Source: Hydractinia symbiolongicarpus
Lineage: Eukaryota; Cnidaria; Hydrozoa; Anthoathecata; Hydractiniidae
Assembly: GCF_029227915.1 (NCBI RefSeq)
Contig: NC_079878.1
Span: forward strand, 8,124,001-8,184,000
Reading direction: 5' to 3'
Length of the DNA: 60,000 bases
Shown here: positions 11,934 to 23,025 of the stretch, one piece after another
Layout: each line of letters starts with the position of its first letter
Numbering within the stretch: position 1 is the first letter of the stretch
Translations under genes and position numbers: made by a program
The notes under the pieces: model-generated
What the model was told of the DNA's origin: nothing
Seen by the model: only the letters and a program-made list of their open reading frames with translations
Database searches by the model: none

Positions 11934-12159
11934 TCAATATTTCAAGAAAAAAATCTCTAGAAATTGATACATGATACAAGTTATAAAACAGTGTCCTTCC
12001 TCAACAAACTTCTTTATTTTATGGTGTATGTAGTTCTTTAGATTTAGTACTTCCTCACAAAATAATGACAAAGTTCCAGGATAGCATCTTGGAAATTGTG
12101 CTTTCAGTAAGTCAATGCTATTATCAATCTTAGAATTGCCAGGTTTGAACACTAGGATC
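11934..12159 (-). pseudogene. Exon-like coding remnant of unknown family
   Basis: On the minus strand an acceptor-like AG next to 12,159 opens a frame of about 70 codons. It contains the recognisable run FPRCYPGTLSLFCEEVLNLK and then KIKKFVEEGHC. The right-arm counterpart (44,430-44,700) aligns over the same length but has stops and indels. The longer open frame on the left therefore looks like a surviving piece of real coding sequence rather than chance. No start, donor site or partner exon was found, and I do not recognise the family. It could be an old transposase exon. Confidence 0.35.
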
Positions 12160-14070
12160 CTTTAAAAAGAGACAAATAATGCACCGAAGACTATGTGTCC
12201 CTGATAAAATAAACAAAGCAATTAAAAGCAGAAGTACTACAAGAGTTGATCAACTTTTTTAGAAATAAATCAACATTATAACATTATAAAAAGATTTAGA
12301 AAGGAACGCTGTTTTCAGAACTGACTTTCCGCTACTTCGCCAACATAAAAGATAAAACATCAACAGATTTTTGCTTAAGTAAATTCCATCAGTTCATTCT
12401 CCAGCTTGTTGTGCCAGATCTGTTGATTCAATGGAACGAAACGTTTTTCAATGTTGTTTTGGTAAACCCAGCGGCACTAATCGTTCATGCTCATATTAAC
12501 AATTGCCATCGTATGCCACAGGGCTGCCTGTCTCTGCTAGAGTTGAAGTTGTCACCCCTGTCAGAGGCACACAATTGCCAATGAATGTTTTCATATAACT
12601 ACAGAAGATTAATTTCCAAGTAGTTGTTGTGCACTTTGTTAATAAGAATATGAAAAAAAATAGACGTATAATGGTTGGTTAATTATATTAATAGGAGAAG
12701 CTCCTTATATGAAACACTTGAAACTCTCCGTGAATAAGGGCCTTAAAACCCCCAAATGATTTAGGTCATTTTTACTTCAATATTAAGTTTGTTTTTTTCA
12801 AAAATCTAAGTAGTTAAAGATTTGAACTAAATTTTCTTCTTTGTTTTATTATCCTGAATAGAGTATTAGGTTAAAAGCGAGATATAAATTGAAACTCGTT
12901 TCTAAATTTTAGAAATATTTTATTATTTTGTTGGAAAATAATATCCATATCTTTTTTGTTATAGATATGTTTTATATATATTCTACAAGATAACCTTCAT
13001 GTGTCGGCTTTTACAGTAGCTTCTTAAAAAAAGCATGGCAATCCTATTCTAACCGGACTATCGGAAATACCTTATGATAGGACATGGAACAAACCCTTGC
13101 TTTGGATAAAAAAGAGATGCCTGACGTCATCCAATCTACTATAACGCCATTATACATCTCAAAATATAAAAGTGTAAAACAGTGAAATGGAATTGCTAAC
13201 AATAATAAGAAATAAAGCGATTCTTTCTTAAAAAAAAAATGTACCTATGAAGTTATTAGTGATGTTTTTAATTCTTAGAGGCAAAAGCCTTGTTCGAATA
13301 TGTCTCAACCTTTTGTTTAACAACAGACCATCATGGCGAACAAAAAATATTTGTTGGTCTTAAAATGAACAAGATAAATTTCCTGCTGGTTACCTCCCCC
13401 CGGTTACTTTTCCTCCTGGCTTGAGTTAAATGTTTTTGGTATTTATGTAACATTGCAATACAGTGACAATGAAAATGTAATTACCGTCAATAATAAACAC
13501 ATACTAATTTGTTTATGGAAAGTTTGCTATTTTCTGTGGTGAAAACTATTCTTTTCACGTTAATATTCAACTAATATATGAAACAGTTACACTGAAGCAC
13601 GGAAATATTTTATGGTTACGATTAAACAGTTAAAATCAAACCGCTGTGTAATCATCTAAATTTTTAAAAATTCCAAAACTTATATCGCAAATGATACGAA
13701 GATTGTTAAAAGACTTCCTTATTTGCGACAACTTTTACTTTCTGACTCAATAGTAGCTCCTTATGTTTGTATATGATAATGCACATCATTACTAGAGTAG
13801 AAACAACCCAATATTTGCGTACAGTGTGATTAGTTTAGGTTTGATCAGATTTGTTGCTTATATATGGGCTAACACGCAATTTTAATTACAAGCGAAACTT
13901 TCTGAAAACAATAGTTCTTATAGCACAATAAAGTCATTCTGTTGCACGCACATAAAGAATTTCTGAACGTCGTATATTTTGAAAATCAAAGAGATCTAAG
14001 AACTTTTATTATCATCAAAATGACTCATTCTTTGAAAATAATGTAAAAAAGGAAATCTTGAAGAACTTAA

Positions 14071-15224
14071 TGAATGTTTAATCACAAAATGATTTTTCGA
14101 TGTAATGCAACTGAGTGTTATGTAGATTTAATTCTTTTTCGTGAATCTTAAAGATTGTTATACTTTGCGTAATTGATTGTAGCACCACATCTTACTCACA
14201 TTATAAGCGTTATCTAGAACTTCGCAAATCCAATACAGTCTATCATGCTATTCTATTACATTCTGCCCATTGAACTGAAGAACGAATCAATTACTTAGTC
14301 AGTTCAAAACAGAGTATGGTTATACCTTTATCTTAAGAAATAGGATATATGGCACAAGCAGTGAATTAATTTAACATTAAATTAATCAATTCTGATACAC
14401 GCCTTATGTTACCAACCTGACTTTACTACTCCAACCAAAACGTCAGGGATTAACCTATTACATTACAGTGACCTGGTTATTGTACGACTTAATCATAAAG
14501 CAAAGTAATTCTTACACTTTAAAAGTTCTACATAGAGGTCTACTAACCCACAATTTGCCAACTCTTATTTAACACTTTTACAAAAACTTACTACCTCTCT
14601 CACAAGCCTTAGTAGAGCAACACTGAGAAAATTAGGGTTAAATTTTAATAATAAAATCGCGAAAAAGTTAGAGAGATAAGTTTATAATATAGTCATTGGA
14701 AAAAAAGGAAGTGGAAAATGAAAAAAAATTTTGAGCAGGCAAAAATTTAAATAATTTCCACGAATTTTCAATATAGCTTATTGTGTATGTGACAAAAGTA
14801 AATATAAAAGATTTCTTTAAGTAAGGAGATAAGAACTGGGTGTAGCAGAAAATGCATAAAATGATTACGCTACAAAAATAAGCAATATGGAAGTTGAATA
14901 ACTTTTTCTCCGTGTATAAATGTTCATGGTATGATGATGTTATTTCTACATGATCTTCGAATCACTATTTGCAGGTACACGTCAACATTCAGATTGTAAT
15001 GTAAGTAAACAGTTGTTTCGTGTCTGCAAAACAAAACATTTTAATAAATTTTACAAATTCCTTGGAGTTACCTCAAAAATTTAACTGCCTTGGGATTTTC
15101 ATAGAATCTTAGTCATACAAGTTAAACCCAAGATACATCAGTAGGCACGACGGAAAAGCCAAAATCACAATTAGGAAAACAATGATAGAGGTACGAAAGA
15201 GTTAGCAGGACGAAACTAAGAATT
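14071..15224. other. AT-rich spacer, no gene seen
   Basis: Very AT-rich sequence between the end of the inverted-repeat arm and the LINE. Its last 100 bases or so may already be decayed LINE endonuclease sequence. I see no open frame of interest, RNA gene or repeat structure. Confidence 0.5.
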
Positions 15225-17400
15225 ACAAAATCATAGCAAATATTATTTACTTACAATAATCAACGTTTGTGCACCACATAGTGAGATAATAAGAAATAAT
15301 CCAGAAATAACAAATGAGTTCTACAACAAATTGAATAGCCTAGTCGATGATGTCAACAACTCATCTTCAATACTAAAGGTTACTGAAGATTCTAATGGGA
15401 AAATTGGAAAGAAATCAGCCATGGATGAATGCTGTCGATTCACAAGAGGAGAGAGAAATGTCAATGGTCAAAATCTTATAAATTTTTTCACCAATCAGTA
15501 ACTGACAGTGACCAATACTTGTTTTCAAAACAAAATAAAGAAAATAATAACTTTGAAACAGAAAAGAGTCGTTTAAAACAAAATACAAAATCTAAGCAAA
15601 ACACTAGAATACATATGCATCCAAACAAAATACAAACATCTGCTGGAAAACTCAAGATCATATCATGGATTTATTACAACTAGTGACCACAAACTACTAA
15701 TCACAAAATTAAGAACATCATGGTTTAAAGTATATAGGAAAGTGAACCCAACAAAACATAATAACAACAAAAAATACAAAATTCAAACCTGTATGAATGA
15801 CCAAAATAAACAGAAAGAATTCAAAGAACAACTGGATAAAAATATAGGTAAGGAAGAAAGCAAGAAACGGAACAATATCTCATCAGCAATCCAAAAAACA
15901 GCAAAGAAAGTACTAGGTTTTACAAAAAGAGAAGCAAAAATAAAATGTATAGCCCAGTTATAGGGAAACTCTCAAATGAACAGAAAGAATATAGAATGAA
16001 AATAGAACAAACGAAAGATACACAAACACTCAAAGAATTGAAAAATAAACGTAAGAAAAAAATGAAGATGATCAACGAAAGAAGTGAAAGCTTATAACAT
16101 AGTAAAAGAACACTTTACGCAACACTTTTGGAATGACCAACATGAAATAGTTAATCAATTTTAAGGACTACCTAGACCTCTTAATAAGCCAATAAGTAAA
16201 GAAATAAGAAATGCATTAAACAGGATGAATAATAATAAGGCACCTGGAGAAGATCGTATACCTGCAGAATTATTAAAATATACCTCTGAAGCAGTAAAAT
16301 AAGAAATTAGCGAAATATTCAACGAAATATTAGGAACACATCAAGAAGATATCGACATAGGAAAATCAAATCGGATACCAATAAAGAAATAAGGTAAAAA
16401 AGAAGGCCCAGTGAAAAATTTAAGATCAATAAACTTGTTGAATACCAGCAGAGAACTGTTCTCCCTTACAACCTTCACCAGAATCCAGTATAAAGTTGAG
16501 CAATAATTTTCACAATCACAATTAGTGTACAGACCTAACAGATCAACGGGACACATCGTATGGGCCCACAGATTTCTAACAGAAAAAGCACAGCTCTACC
16601 AACATCTTAGAATACATATAATTAGAATAGACATGTCTTCCGCCTTCGATACTATCAACAGAAATGAACTAATGAAAGAATTGAAAACCTTCCTTGATGA
16701 AGATGAATGTAGAATAAGCCGACTACTACTCAGTAATACAAGCATTATTGTACAATTTGCAGAAGACACCAGCACAAACGTAGGAGCACCGCAAGGAGAT
16801 TCAATTAGTGGAACATTTTTTAATATAGCGTTTGAAAAAGCCTTATAACACTACAAGGGAATCTAAGCATAAGAAGACCAAAGATAGAACATTCATACAC
16901 AAAAAATTACAAACCTATCAAGAGAAAGAATAAATGCAGATGACACTGATTTTTCAACAGAAGATAAAGCAGAAAAGATTACCCCAAAAGCATTGTTAAA
17001 GACAGCCTTGCAAAGCATAATTTAAAAGTAAACGAAGATAAAACGGAAGAAACTGAGATAAAGAGAAATAAAGATAAAATTGATGAAACCTGGAGAACAG
17101 TGAAGACACTGGGAAGTCTACTTGGATGCTATGAAGACATGAAGCGAAGAATACAACTGTCATATGCAGCATTCAATTCAATAAAACAAGTATGGTTAAA
17201 ACAGAACATACACTGGGAGAAGAAATTAACCAATCTATAAATCAATAGTAAAACCAGTATTAACCTACAATTTTGGAACATGGGGACTGACAAAGAAAGC
17301 GCAAAACAAAATTGATGTAGTACATAGAAGAAAACTTAGAAATGTTGTAAAAGATAAAAAGATCAAGAATAAAAATTGTACGAAAAATGCAAAGAGGAGT
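15225..17400 (+). mobile_element. Degenerate LINE (endonuclease plus reverse transcriptase)
   Basis: Joining frames by eye gives the layout of an apurinic-endonuclease LINE. The endonuclease part has INVCAPHSEI (about 15,260), GKIGKKS, RGERNVNGQNLI, VTNTCFQNK, and TSDHKLLITKL (about 15,680). The reverse transcriptase part has NNKAPGEDRIPAELLKY (about 16,230), YRPNRSTGHIVWAHRFL (16,528), IRIDMSSAFDTINR (16,625) and GAPQGDSISG (16,780). The C-terminal tail has a cysteine/lysine-rich YEKCK-like end near 17,390. Several in-frame stops and frameshifts mean it is dead. The catalytic Y-x-DD region near 16,930-16,950 is not intact. Clade assignment is left open. It lies outside the duplicated arms. 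Confidence 0.85.
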
Positions 17401-17578
17401 CATTTGCCTCGCCTATCATCATGAGATTAGAATAAAGCTTATTTTTTTCTCCTATCATTTCTGGGATCGACGTTGCTTTTTTTCTTTTAAAAAAAACTAT
17501 TGAATTCAAATGACAATTCTAATCTAAAATGTATAAAACTAAACTGTTGTTAAAATTGTTTTCTTCGCCATAGTAGGA

Positions 17579-17862
17579 TTATTATATAAAAGAACATATA
17601 AAATTTAAAAATAAAATATACGAAGCTTTTCGTAAATAAAACTTTACATCGTCAGGTAAGTAATGCTGCTAATGCAATAAAGCCACTATATGTGTTATAA
17701 AATTTTTGCTCAAACTCTCAAAGGACTGTGAATAATAAGATGAGTAGAATAGAAAATAAAAATACATTAACGTCGTAATAAGAAATTATATTTTTATGTC
17801 ACGCCGTTATGGAAAAGTAAATGTATTTTATTGTAAATTTTATATGTTCTTTTATATAATAA
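17579..17862. mobile_element. MITE-like element with about 45-bp terminal inverted repeats
   Basis: The left end (TTATTATATAAAAGAACATA, 17,579 on) is the near-perfect reverse complement of the right end (TATGTTCTTTTATATAATAA, to 17,862). The arms are about 45 bp around a non-coding core of about 190 bp. Length and structure fit a miniature inverted-repeat DNA transposon. The flanking bases are too AT-rich to define a target duplication. Confidence 0.7.
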
Positions 17863-17877
17863 AAACTGTTTTTGTAG

Positions 17878-17979
17878 AGCAGCTTTTGATGAAGCGAATT
17901 TTAGTAACCAAAGTAAAGAACTGATTGGACTTTTATCCAGAGAACAAAAGCTGCTACAGAAAAAGCGAAAGGAAAGCAG
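17878..17979 (+). other. Exon-like 102-bp segment of unknown gene
   Basis: A pyrimidine stretch ending TTTTTGTAG precedes an open 102-bp stretch that ends in AAAGCAG followed by GTGTGT, a plausible donor. The frame reads AAFDEANFSNQSKELIGLLS, then REQKLLQKKRKES, a charged helical or coiled-coil-like peptide with normal codon mix. No neighbouring exon was found, and the MITE at 17,579-17,862 lies immediately upstream. It could be a surviving exon of a broken gene or a chance frame. Confidence 0.3.
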
Positions 17980-18109
17980 GTGTGTTGTTTAGATTATCTG
18001 GTAAAGAAATATATTTAGGTGAATAACGTTTTTGAGCCGTTTACACGCCTTCAGCTAAACTTCCTCTTAAGTATTAAGTTAAATATATTTTGTCTTTAGC
18101 CTGAACATA

Positions 18110-18570
18110 TTTTTTTTGTAAGAATATACTATACTCAGGGTCAGTTGAAGATATCTTAAAATATGTCCAACCTTAATTGTTTGTTCTAAATAAATATAAA
18201 AAAAATAAATTGCCAATAGCTATAGCAACTTATAGCAAGCTTTATTTTATTAAGGCATTATTAACAAGGATAATATTTGTCAAGAAAGTTGAGAACATTT
18301 TTTGTAAGACTATATATATTTTAAACAATGGGTCAATAGTTCAGAATATTCTAAGAATATGTCTAATCTTGAATGTTCTGAAAATAAAAAAAATGCCTAT
18401 AGCTATAGCAATATATAGCAAGCTTTATTTTATTGAAGCATTATATATTTTGTGTCACGCGAATAGTATTCAACAAGAAAGTTAGAAACTTTTTTTAAAA
18501 GAATATACCCTTAACAATGGGTTGGAATATCCTAACAATATGTCTAAGCTTGATTGTTTGTTCTGATATA
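18110..18570 (+). repeat. Tandem repeat, about 190-bp unit, about 2.5 copies
   Basis: Units start near 18,110, 18,300 and 18,490. Each carries a T-run, AATATA, CAATGGGT or CAGGGTCAG, AATATGTC, CTTGATTGTTTGTTCT or a variant, and (first two units) AGCTATAGCAAnnTATAGCAAGC. The 102-codon frame at 18,177-18,485 simply reads through two units. Confidence 0.8.
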
Positions 18571-19440
18571 AAAATTTGTATGATACACAAATTTAATTAG
18601 AAGTGTACTTTTTTATTATATATCTCACAAAATGATCCTTTTTCCCTCCAAAGCCATAGGCAAATACGCCAGGGAAAGTTAAGAACATGAAAGCTGAAAC
18701 GAAGACAAAACACTATTCTTATAAAATACAGCGTGTATACCCCAGAGAAGAATTTATATAAAATGTGAACAGTCATTTTTCGTTGTTACTGTTTTTAACG
18801 CTATGTAGTGGAAGATGTCGTTAAAATGAACTTTAATTTAAACAAAGCTAAATCAATGTTTACATCTGTTACGTTACCGTTTGAAATATTATTCGATTCT
18901 TAAATTCGAAAACGCTGTATTGTTATCATGCACGGCACGTTTGCGTAATGGCAGGGTTGCCGTATGCAATAGACTAAATAGTTAATTAGGTATGATGCAT
19001 TAGAAACTGTTCGCTGTGGAAATTTTGCAATAAACTTTTTTCTGTGATTTACAATCTTTTCTAATGTGTAGTATACTATTTCCCTTGCACTTCTGGCATG
19101 GTAGGGCAAGGATATAGTTTTAGAAGATTTATCTTTTTACATAATCGTTGTTAGACACCTTCAATTGTGTTAGACCTTCTGCATTTTATTTTTATTTATT
19201 TTTATTTTGTTTTTCGACCTGGTTATATAATGGAGATTGTAAGCAACCTCAATCTCAGGGGTTTTTTCCCCTTTATTTTATTCTTTATTTATTCCTGCAC
19301 ATGCTTTTTTTTGCGTTTTCTATCAGCGGTTATAGATATAGACTAATGCAAAAAAAAAAAAATTAAAAAATATTTAAAAAATTGAAATTACTGTGTTCTA
19401 TGTTTTTATTTTGCACCCATCATATGGACTAGATAAAAGA
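18571..19440. other. AT-rich spacer, no gene seen
   Basis: Contains homopolymer-rich sequence (T-runs near 19,190-19,330). There are only short frames with no recognisable motif on either strand. Confidence 0.5.
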
Positions 19441-19472
19441 TTCAGTGGATTCTTCTACGGGACTTCGGCTAG
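19441..19472 (+). mobile_element. Diverged Helitron 3' end
   Basis: The sequence TTCAGTGGATTCTTCTACGG, an imperfect version of the hairpin seen at 38,821 and 39,551, is followed after about 8 bases by CTAG and T. The matching 5' end could not be placed. Confidence 0.45.
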
Positions 19473-19619
19473 TATGTTTATACGTTGCTTAATTTTTTGT
19501 CGCGCGCTGTGACTGGGTAATCCACATAAAATATATGCGATATAAAAGTTTGTTAACCGTCTGGATTTTTCAAGCGGACAATACGGGTTTTTAGGCATTC
19601 TGATTGGCTTAGCGCTCCT

Positions 19620-19656
19620 GACGACGGGCCGATATTTTGCGGTATTTCCCGTCGTC
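19620..19656. repeat. Foldback hairpin with CGATATTTTGCGGTA core
   Basis: GACGACGGG at 19,620-19,628 is the exact reverse complement of CCCGTCGTC at 19,648-19,656. The enclosed sequence contains CGATATTTTGCGGTA, which is also part of the larger hairpin at 20,317-20,413. Confidence 0.7.
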
Positions 19657-20316
19657 AAGACAAATGTTAGCTTAAAATGTAAGTCAGCACGAAAAAATAA
19701 TTAAGAAGCATTGGAAATGATTATATATCTGACTCCTACAATACATTCATCGATAAAAATAATTTCATGTGATAGAAACAAAACAATGTCAAGTTTAACA
19801 GTTAAAAATAACCAGATTCACCAACATTTTGTCTGGATGCTTCTTCAACATGGGTAGTTAACTAGTTACATTGTCCATAAAAACACGATGATCTGATATC
19901 CAGTTTTATAAAAAATACTAAATACAGGGCGAGGGAATCATAAAAAATACATCTCCTCTCAGATTCCTTCCTTCAGCTCTGTGGTTGCCGAGTCCATATA
20001 AAACTCGTTGAAGCCCATGTTATTATTGGCTAGCTAGCTAGTTAAATTACTTCAATATTCGTTGTAACTATATTTTAGCTGCGCATTCAACTTTACACAT
20101 TATTTTGTACTTGTCTAAAGGTGTGCTGCAGTTTTGTTTGTTTTGATTTTGCATCGAACTGCGCATGCTCAGATACAATTCGCCGTCGAATTCGTCGCTC
20201 AATTCGACCTCCAGTGTTAACAAAAGTAGTGTAACAAAAGTAGTGAATTATATTATTATAAGAACACTAAACTAAAATCCTTATTTTATATTTTTATCGA
20301 AAATAGTCGGTTAACA
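19657..20316. other. Spacer with a short direct repeat, no gene seen
   Basis: Includes GCTAGCTAGCTAG near 20,030, a CpG-richer stretch at about 20,160-20,210 (AATTCGCCGTCGAATTCGTC) and a direct repeat of GTAACAAAAGTAGTG-type units at about 20,217-20,247. No coding or RNA feature was recognised. Confidence 0.45.
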
Positions 20317-20413
20317 AATACAATAATAACCGATTACCCCGTGCTGTACCGAAAATATCGACCTCGGGCGATATTTTGCGGTACAGCCCGGGGTAGTGGG
20401 TTATTATTGTATT
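20317..20413. repeat. Near-perfect 97-bp foldback palindrome
   Basis: The arm at 20,317-20,360 and its reverse complement at 20,369-20,413 match with only a few mismatches around an 8-base loop (ACCTCGGG). The arms start AATACAATAATAAC and end next to the loop in a CGATATTT-type sequence. The hairpin stem is G+C-rich in its middle (TACCCCG, GCTGTACCG). Likely a foldback transposable element or its remnant. Confidence 0.8.
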
Positions 20414-20839
20414 AATATTTTAAACAGGAAAACAAGTGCAGTTTTTTTATTATTTCCAGTGTGCAAATAGCTTGTTTCTTTCTTTGATTGGCTGAAACAG
20501 CTTGCACAATGCTCTTACTTTTTCCCTAATTGGTTCAGTTCTAGTTGCAGTTGTAGGTTGTAGTTGTTATTTTCTTAAAAAATAAGAACTTGTCGGAAAA
20601 TTGATTTTAAAATAAATTATAAATTTTATGAAACAAAACAACAATATTCCAGGTTTAATTATTCTTTTAGTTTTTCATGTTATGGTAAATGCTATGGAAA
20701 ATATATTTTATAACCCTAATCAAAAATTAAACAAAATTAAGCCGTAATATGCCTTACTAGGTATAACGAAGGAAACGTCATCGAAAAACAACGACAATGC
20801 TGACATCTAATTTAATGCTCAGCTTTAAATAGTTAGACA
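20414..20839. other. AT-rich spacer, no gene seen
   Basis: No open frame, repeat or RNA gene recognised. Confidence 0.5.
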
Positions 20840-20961
20840 AAAAGCACGTGGGGAAAAGAGTAAGTGCGAAATATTGCAGAAAGGTTTATTGACAATAGTT
20901 AATGTGAGTTTTTAAAACGGATTTATCTATAATTTCAAACATCTAATTAAACGTTTGTTGT

Positions 20962-22147
20962 TCAAATAAGTTCAGTTTTTCTTAGTAATAAAATATTCAA
21001 TGATAACACAAATATTCCCATAGAGAAGTAAGATTTCGATAATATTGGTTAGCAAAGGATAAAAAAAGTGGCGCTGATCCCAAGTACGCAAAATAACTCA
21101 TACACTGCGGAGTATAAATATATCTGGTCTGTAGTTTTCCAAAGTTTAGGTAACAAAACAGCATCGTCGTTTATCCAGGATATGGAGCTCAGGTACATCA
21201 TTGTCAAAAGAATAACCACCTGAACTACTCTATTCGAGCTAAACGTCGATATGAAAACAAATCCAAAACATATCATCCGAATTATTTGCCATAATGCTAA
21301 AATGAACTTGTGTGAGCACTGGTTGAGAAGACGCTTCTGTAGATTGTTGGCTGCGTATGCTATGCCATATCAGAGCGTAAAAACAACACCAAGGAATAGA
21401 TTAGCCACATTGTTTTTCTCTCCAAACTCTTGAACAGCAACAACCATACTAACGGAAGTAAATCTGCTTAAAAAAGAAGTTAGAAATATCGCAAAGAGCT
21501 TTTCCTTTCTGTCAACTGATTTCGTACAACCTTTGTTATCAGAAACAACACATTTTTTATGTTTGCATGCGATGAAAATTAAAATCCAAGCGAATATACA
21601 AAACAAAATCGCGTTGATTAACATTGGTAGGGTATTGTAAGTAACTTTAACAGAACCCACTTTTATCTCGAAACTTCTGGGCACGAGTCGTAGCAGACAC
21701 ATTATAATATCCCCTACTATATATCCACCAACAGTTTCACTTATTTTGGATACTCTCTCTTTTGGTTCAAAAAAATGCCTTATCTCTGTGTAAATCACTA
21801 GCGACTGACTTCCAATTACAGAGCACACCAACGCTGTATTAATAACGTAGATGTTTTTGGATAATATGTAAGTAAGTAAACATACGACTTTTATGCAGCA
21901 GAGTACAGCTAGTGCACGATATGTTTGCTCAGTTTTATCCATGATGATTCCAAGTACCGGATTAAATATGAAGGCGGAGAACCATAACAGTAAAAACCCA
22001 ATGGAAAAAATTTCTTTGAGCAGTACTTGCATCTTAATCTTCAACAAAATGACTAAACGTAAATATTGTGTAACTTGTTGCTTCCATACCTGCTAAAACA
22101 AACAACATTCGCAGTACTCGGTACAACGTAGTCTTCTTTAGCGCCAT
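20962..22147 (-). pseudogene. MFS transporter pseudogene (partner of 32,231-33,415)
   Basis: Aligned with the intact copy, the frame starts at ATG 22,147 and would end at TGA 20,962-20,964. Visible lesions are a TAA replacing the leucine in the FVEDLDAS segment (codon about 39), an extra T in a T-run just after it, a TGA replacing the arginine of the LRFGI segment (near 21,370), and a frameshift in a T-run near 21,060 in the last transmembrane region. A 225-codon piece (21,370-22,047) still reads through several membrane segments, including the motif-A relative GIIMDKTEQTYRA. The lesions cannot all be bypassed by splicing, so it cannot make the full transporter. Confidence 0.9.
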
Positions 22148-22269
22148 TTTGTAACTCATTAAATCGTGGTGGAAAAGAAAGAAATGTAAGTCTTCATTTA
22201 CTAAAAATATTCTTCAACCTACAAATAGAAATACATTAAATGAAATGACAGCACTTGTAGATTTTAAAA

Positions 22270-22850
22270 TGTAAATGAATAGAGGTCGTGCGTCTGTGTA
22301 TCTGTGACGTTCAGTAGTGGACAGGTTCATTTTCCTTTCCACTGTCGTAACAGTACCTCATCTTTACTAAACAGATGTCAATTAAAACAAAACTAATTAA
22401 AAACAATATGTTTTTTAGTGCCCATTTAAATGAATTTTTTTATTGTTTCTCTTTCATTTGATAACTTGTTCGGACCACAGATATTTTTAGTGCGATTATT
22501 TCAAGCTAATAAGTCTCCTTAATCGGTGATTAAAACAGCGTGATTCTTTACCTTATTTTCGTCAGCATTTTAATTTCTTTTTCGCCTATGTGGATTTCGT
22601 TGATCAACTTTTTAAGCTCTATTCAATGCCAGTAATTGGGACACAAAACTTTTTTCGTTCACTGGGGTGTCTTATTTTCATTATTTTGATCTCAGTTTCT
22701 GAGTCTAAACATTACCTGAAACAGGTAAAGAAATTTCGCCAGAGAACTTTCGAGATAGGCACCGCTAACGTCATTGAAACTTTCAGTGCCACCTATGTTT
22801 TTACTAATGTTCTTCTTTTAAGTGGATTGTTCCATACGCTTATCGACTAG
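22270..22850 (+). mobile_element. Degenerate Helitron upstream of the transporter pseudogene
   Basis: A Helitron-like 5' zone (GTGCGTCTGTGTATCTGTGAC, then GTTCATTTTCCTTTCC, from about 22,288) leads to a 3' end at 22,820-22,850 with AGTGGATTGTTCCA and CGACTAG. The partner in the right arm is at 31,582-32,120 in reverse orientation. Both share the same position relative to the transporter ATG, so insertion preceded the duplication. Confidence 0.6.
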
Positions 22851-23025
22851 TCTATTATAATAATATGATAAGTATGTCCGTGTGTCTGTAACAGGCAAAG
22901 CGAATGTGTTCATTTTCCTTTGATCTAACAGAGAAAAGCATGTTTCATTTGACAACTGTCTAGACGGTACAACACCACGTCAAAACATTTAAAATGACGT
23001 CAACTCATTTGTTCAGATTAGTAAA
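22851..23025 (+). mobile_element. 5' part of a second Helitron, joined head-to-tail
   Basis: Immediately after the CTAG of the preceding element comes TCTATTATAATAATATG, then GTATGTCCGTGTGTCTGTAAC, the family's 5' end. The same junction is present at 31,581/31,582 in reverse. The 3' end was not found here. Confidence 0.6.

Larger units (their letters stand above)
1..14070 (+). repeat. Left arm of a large inverted duplication
   Basis: Reading this arm as reverse complement reproduces about 43,450-53,330 in the same order. Matching landmarks include the gene, its 5' flank, the cysteine-rich remnant (1,798-2,108 against 51,099-51,409), the block at about 9,170-9,320 against 45,740-45,860, the purine tract near 11,480 against 45,065-45,150, and 13,150-13,570 against 43,680-44,150. 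The stretch 1-6,483 is very similar to its partner. From 6,484 onwards it is still alignable but far more diverged and broken by insertions, including a SINE and a Helitron. The arm runs off the window start, because similarity still holds at base 50. Seen by eye; arm ends are approximate. Confidence 0.85.
11019..14070. other. Diverged distal part of the left arm
   Basis: The reverse complement aligns in blocks with about 43,450-45,330: 11,290-11,520 with 45,060-45,320, 11,830-12,160 with 44,430-44,720, and 13,150-14,060 with 43,450-44,150. A third relative is at 39,840-41,050. Apart from the exon-like segment at 11,934-12,159 I see no gene. A G+C-richer island at about 12,480-12,590 has no partner in the right arm. 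Confidence 0.55.
20840..23025 (-). repeat. Left arm of the inner (transporter) inverted duplication
   Basis: The reverse complement aligns with 31,410-33,540 across the whole transporter gene, its 3' flank up to and past a shared AATAAA signal (20,885-20,890 here), and upstream Helitron-type sequence. Between the arms lie about 8.4 kb. This arm has decayed more in its coding part. Confidence 0.85.

Noticed and set aside
12480-12590. G+C-richer island that might be an exon or LTR piece
   Set aside because: No frame is open across it on either strand with splice sites, and no direct repeat partner was found.
15429-16848. Separate small genes at 15,429-15,683, 15,742-15,963 and 16,525-16,848
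   Set aside because: All are pieces of one degenerate LINE in shifting frames.
18110-18570. Possible CRISPR-like or regulatory array
   Set aside because: Units are about 190 bp, diverged, without distinct spacers, in eukaryotic DNA; an ordinary tandem repeat.
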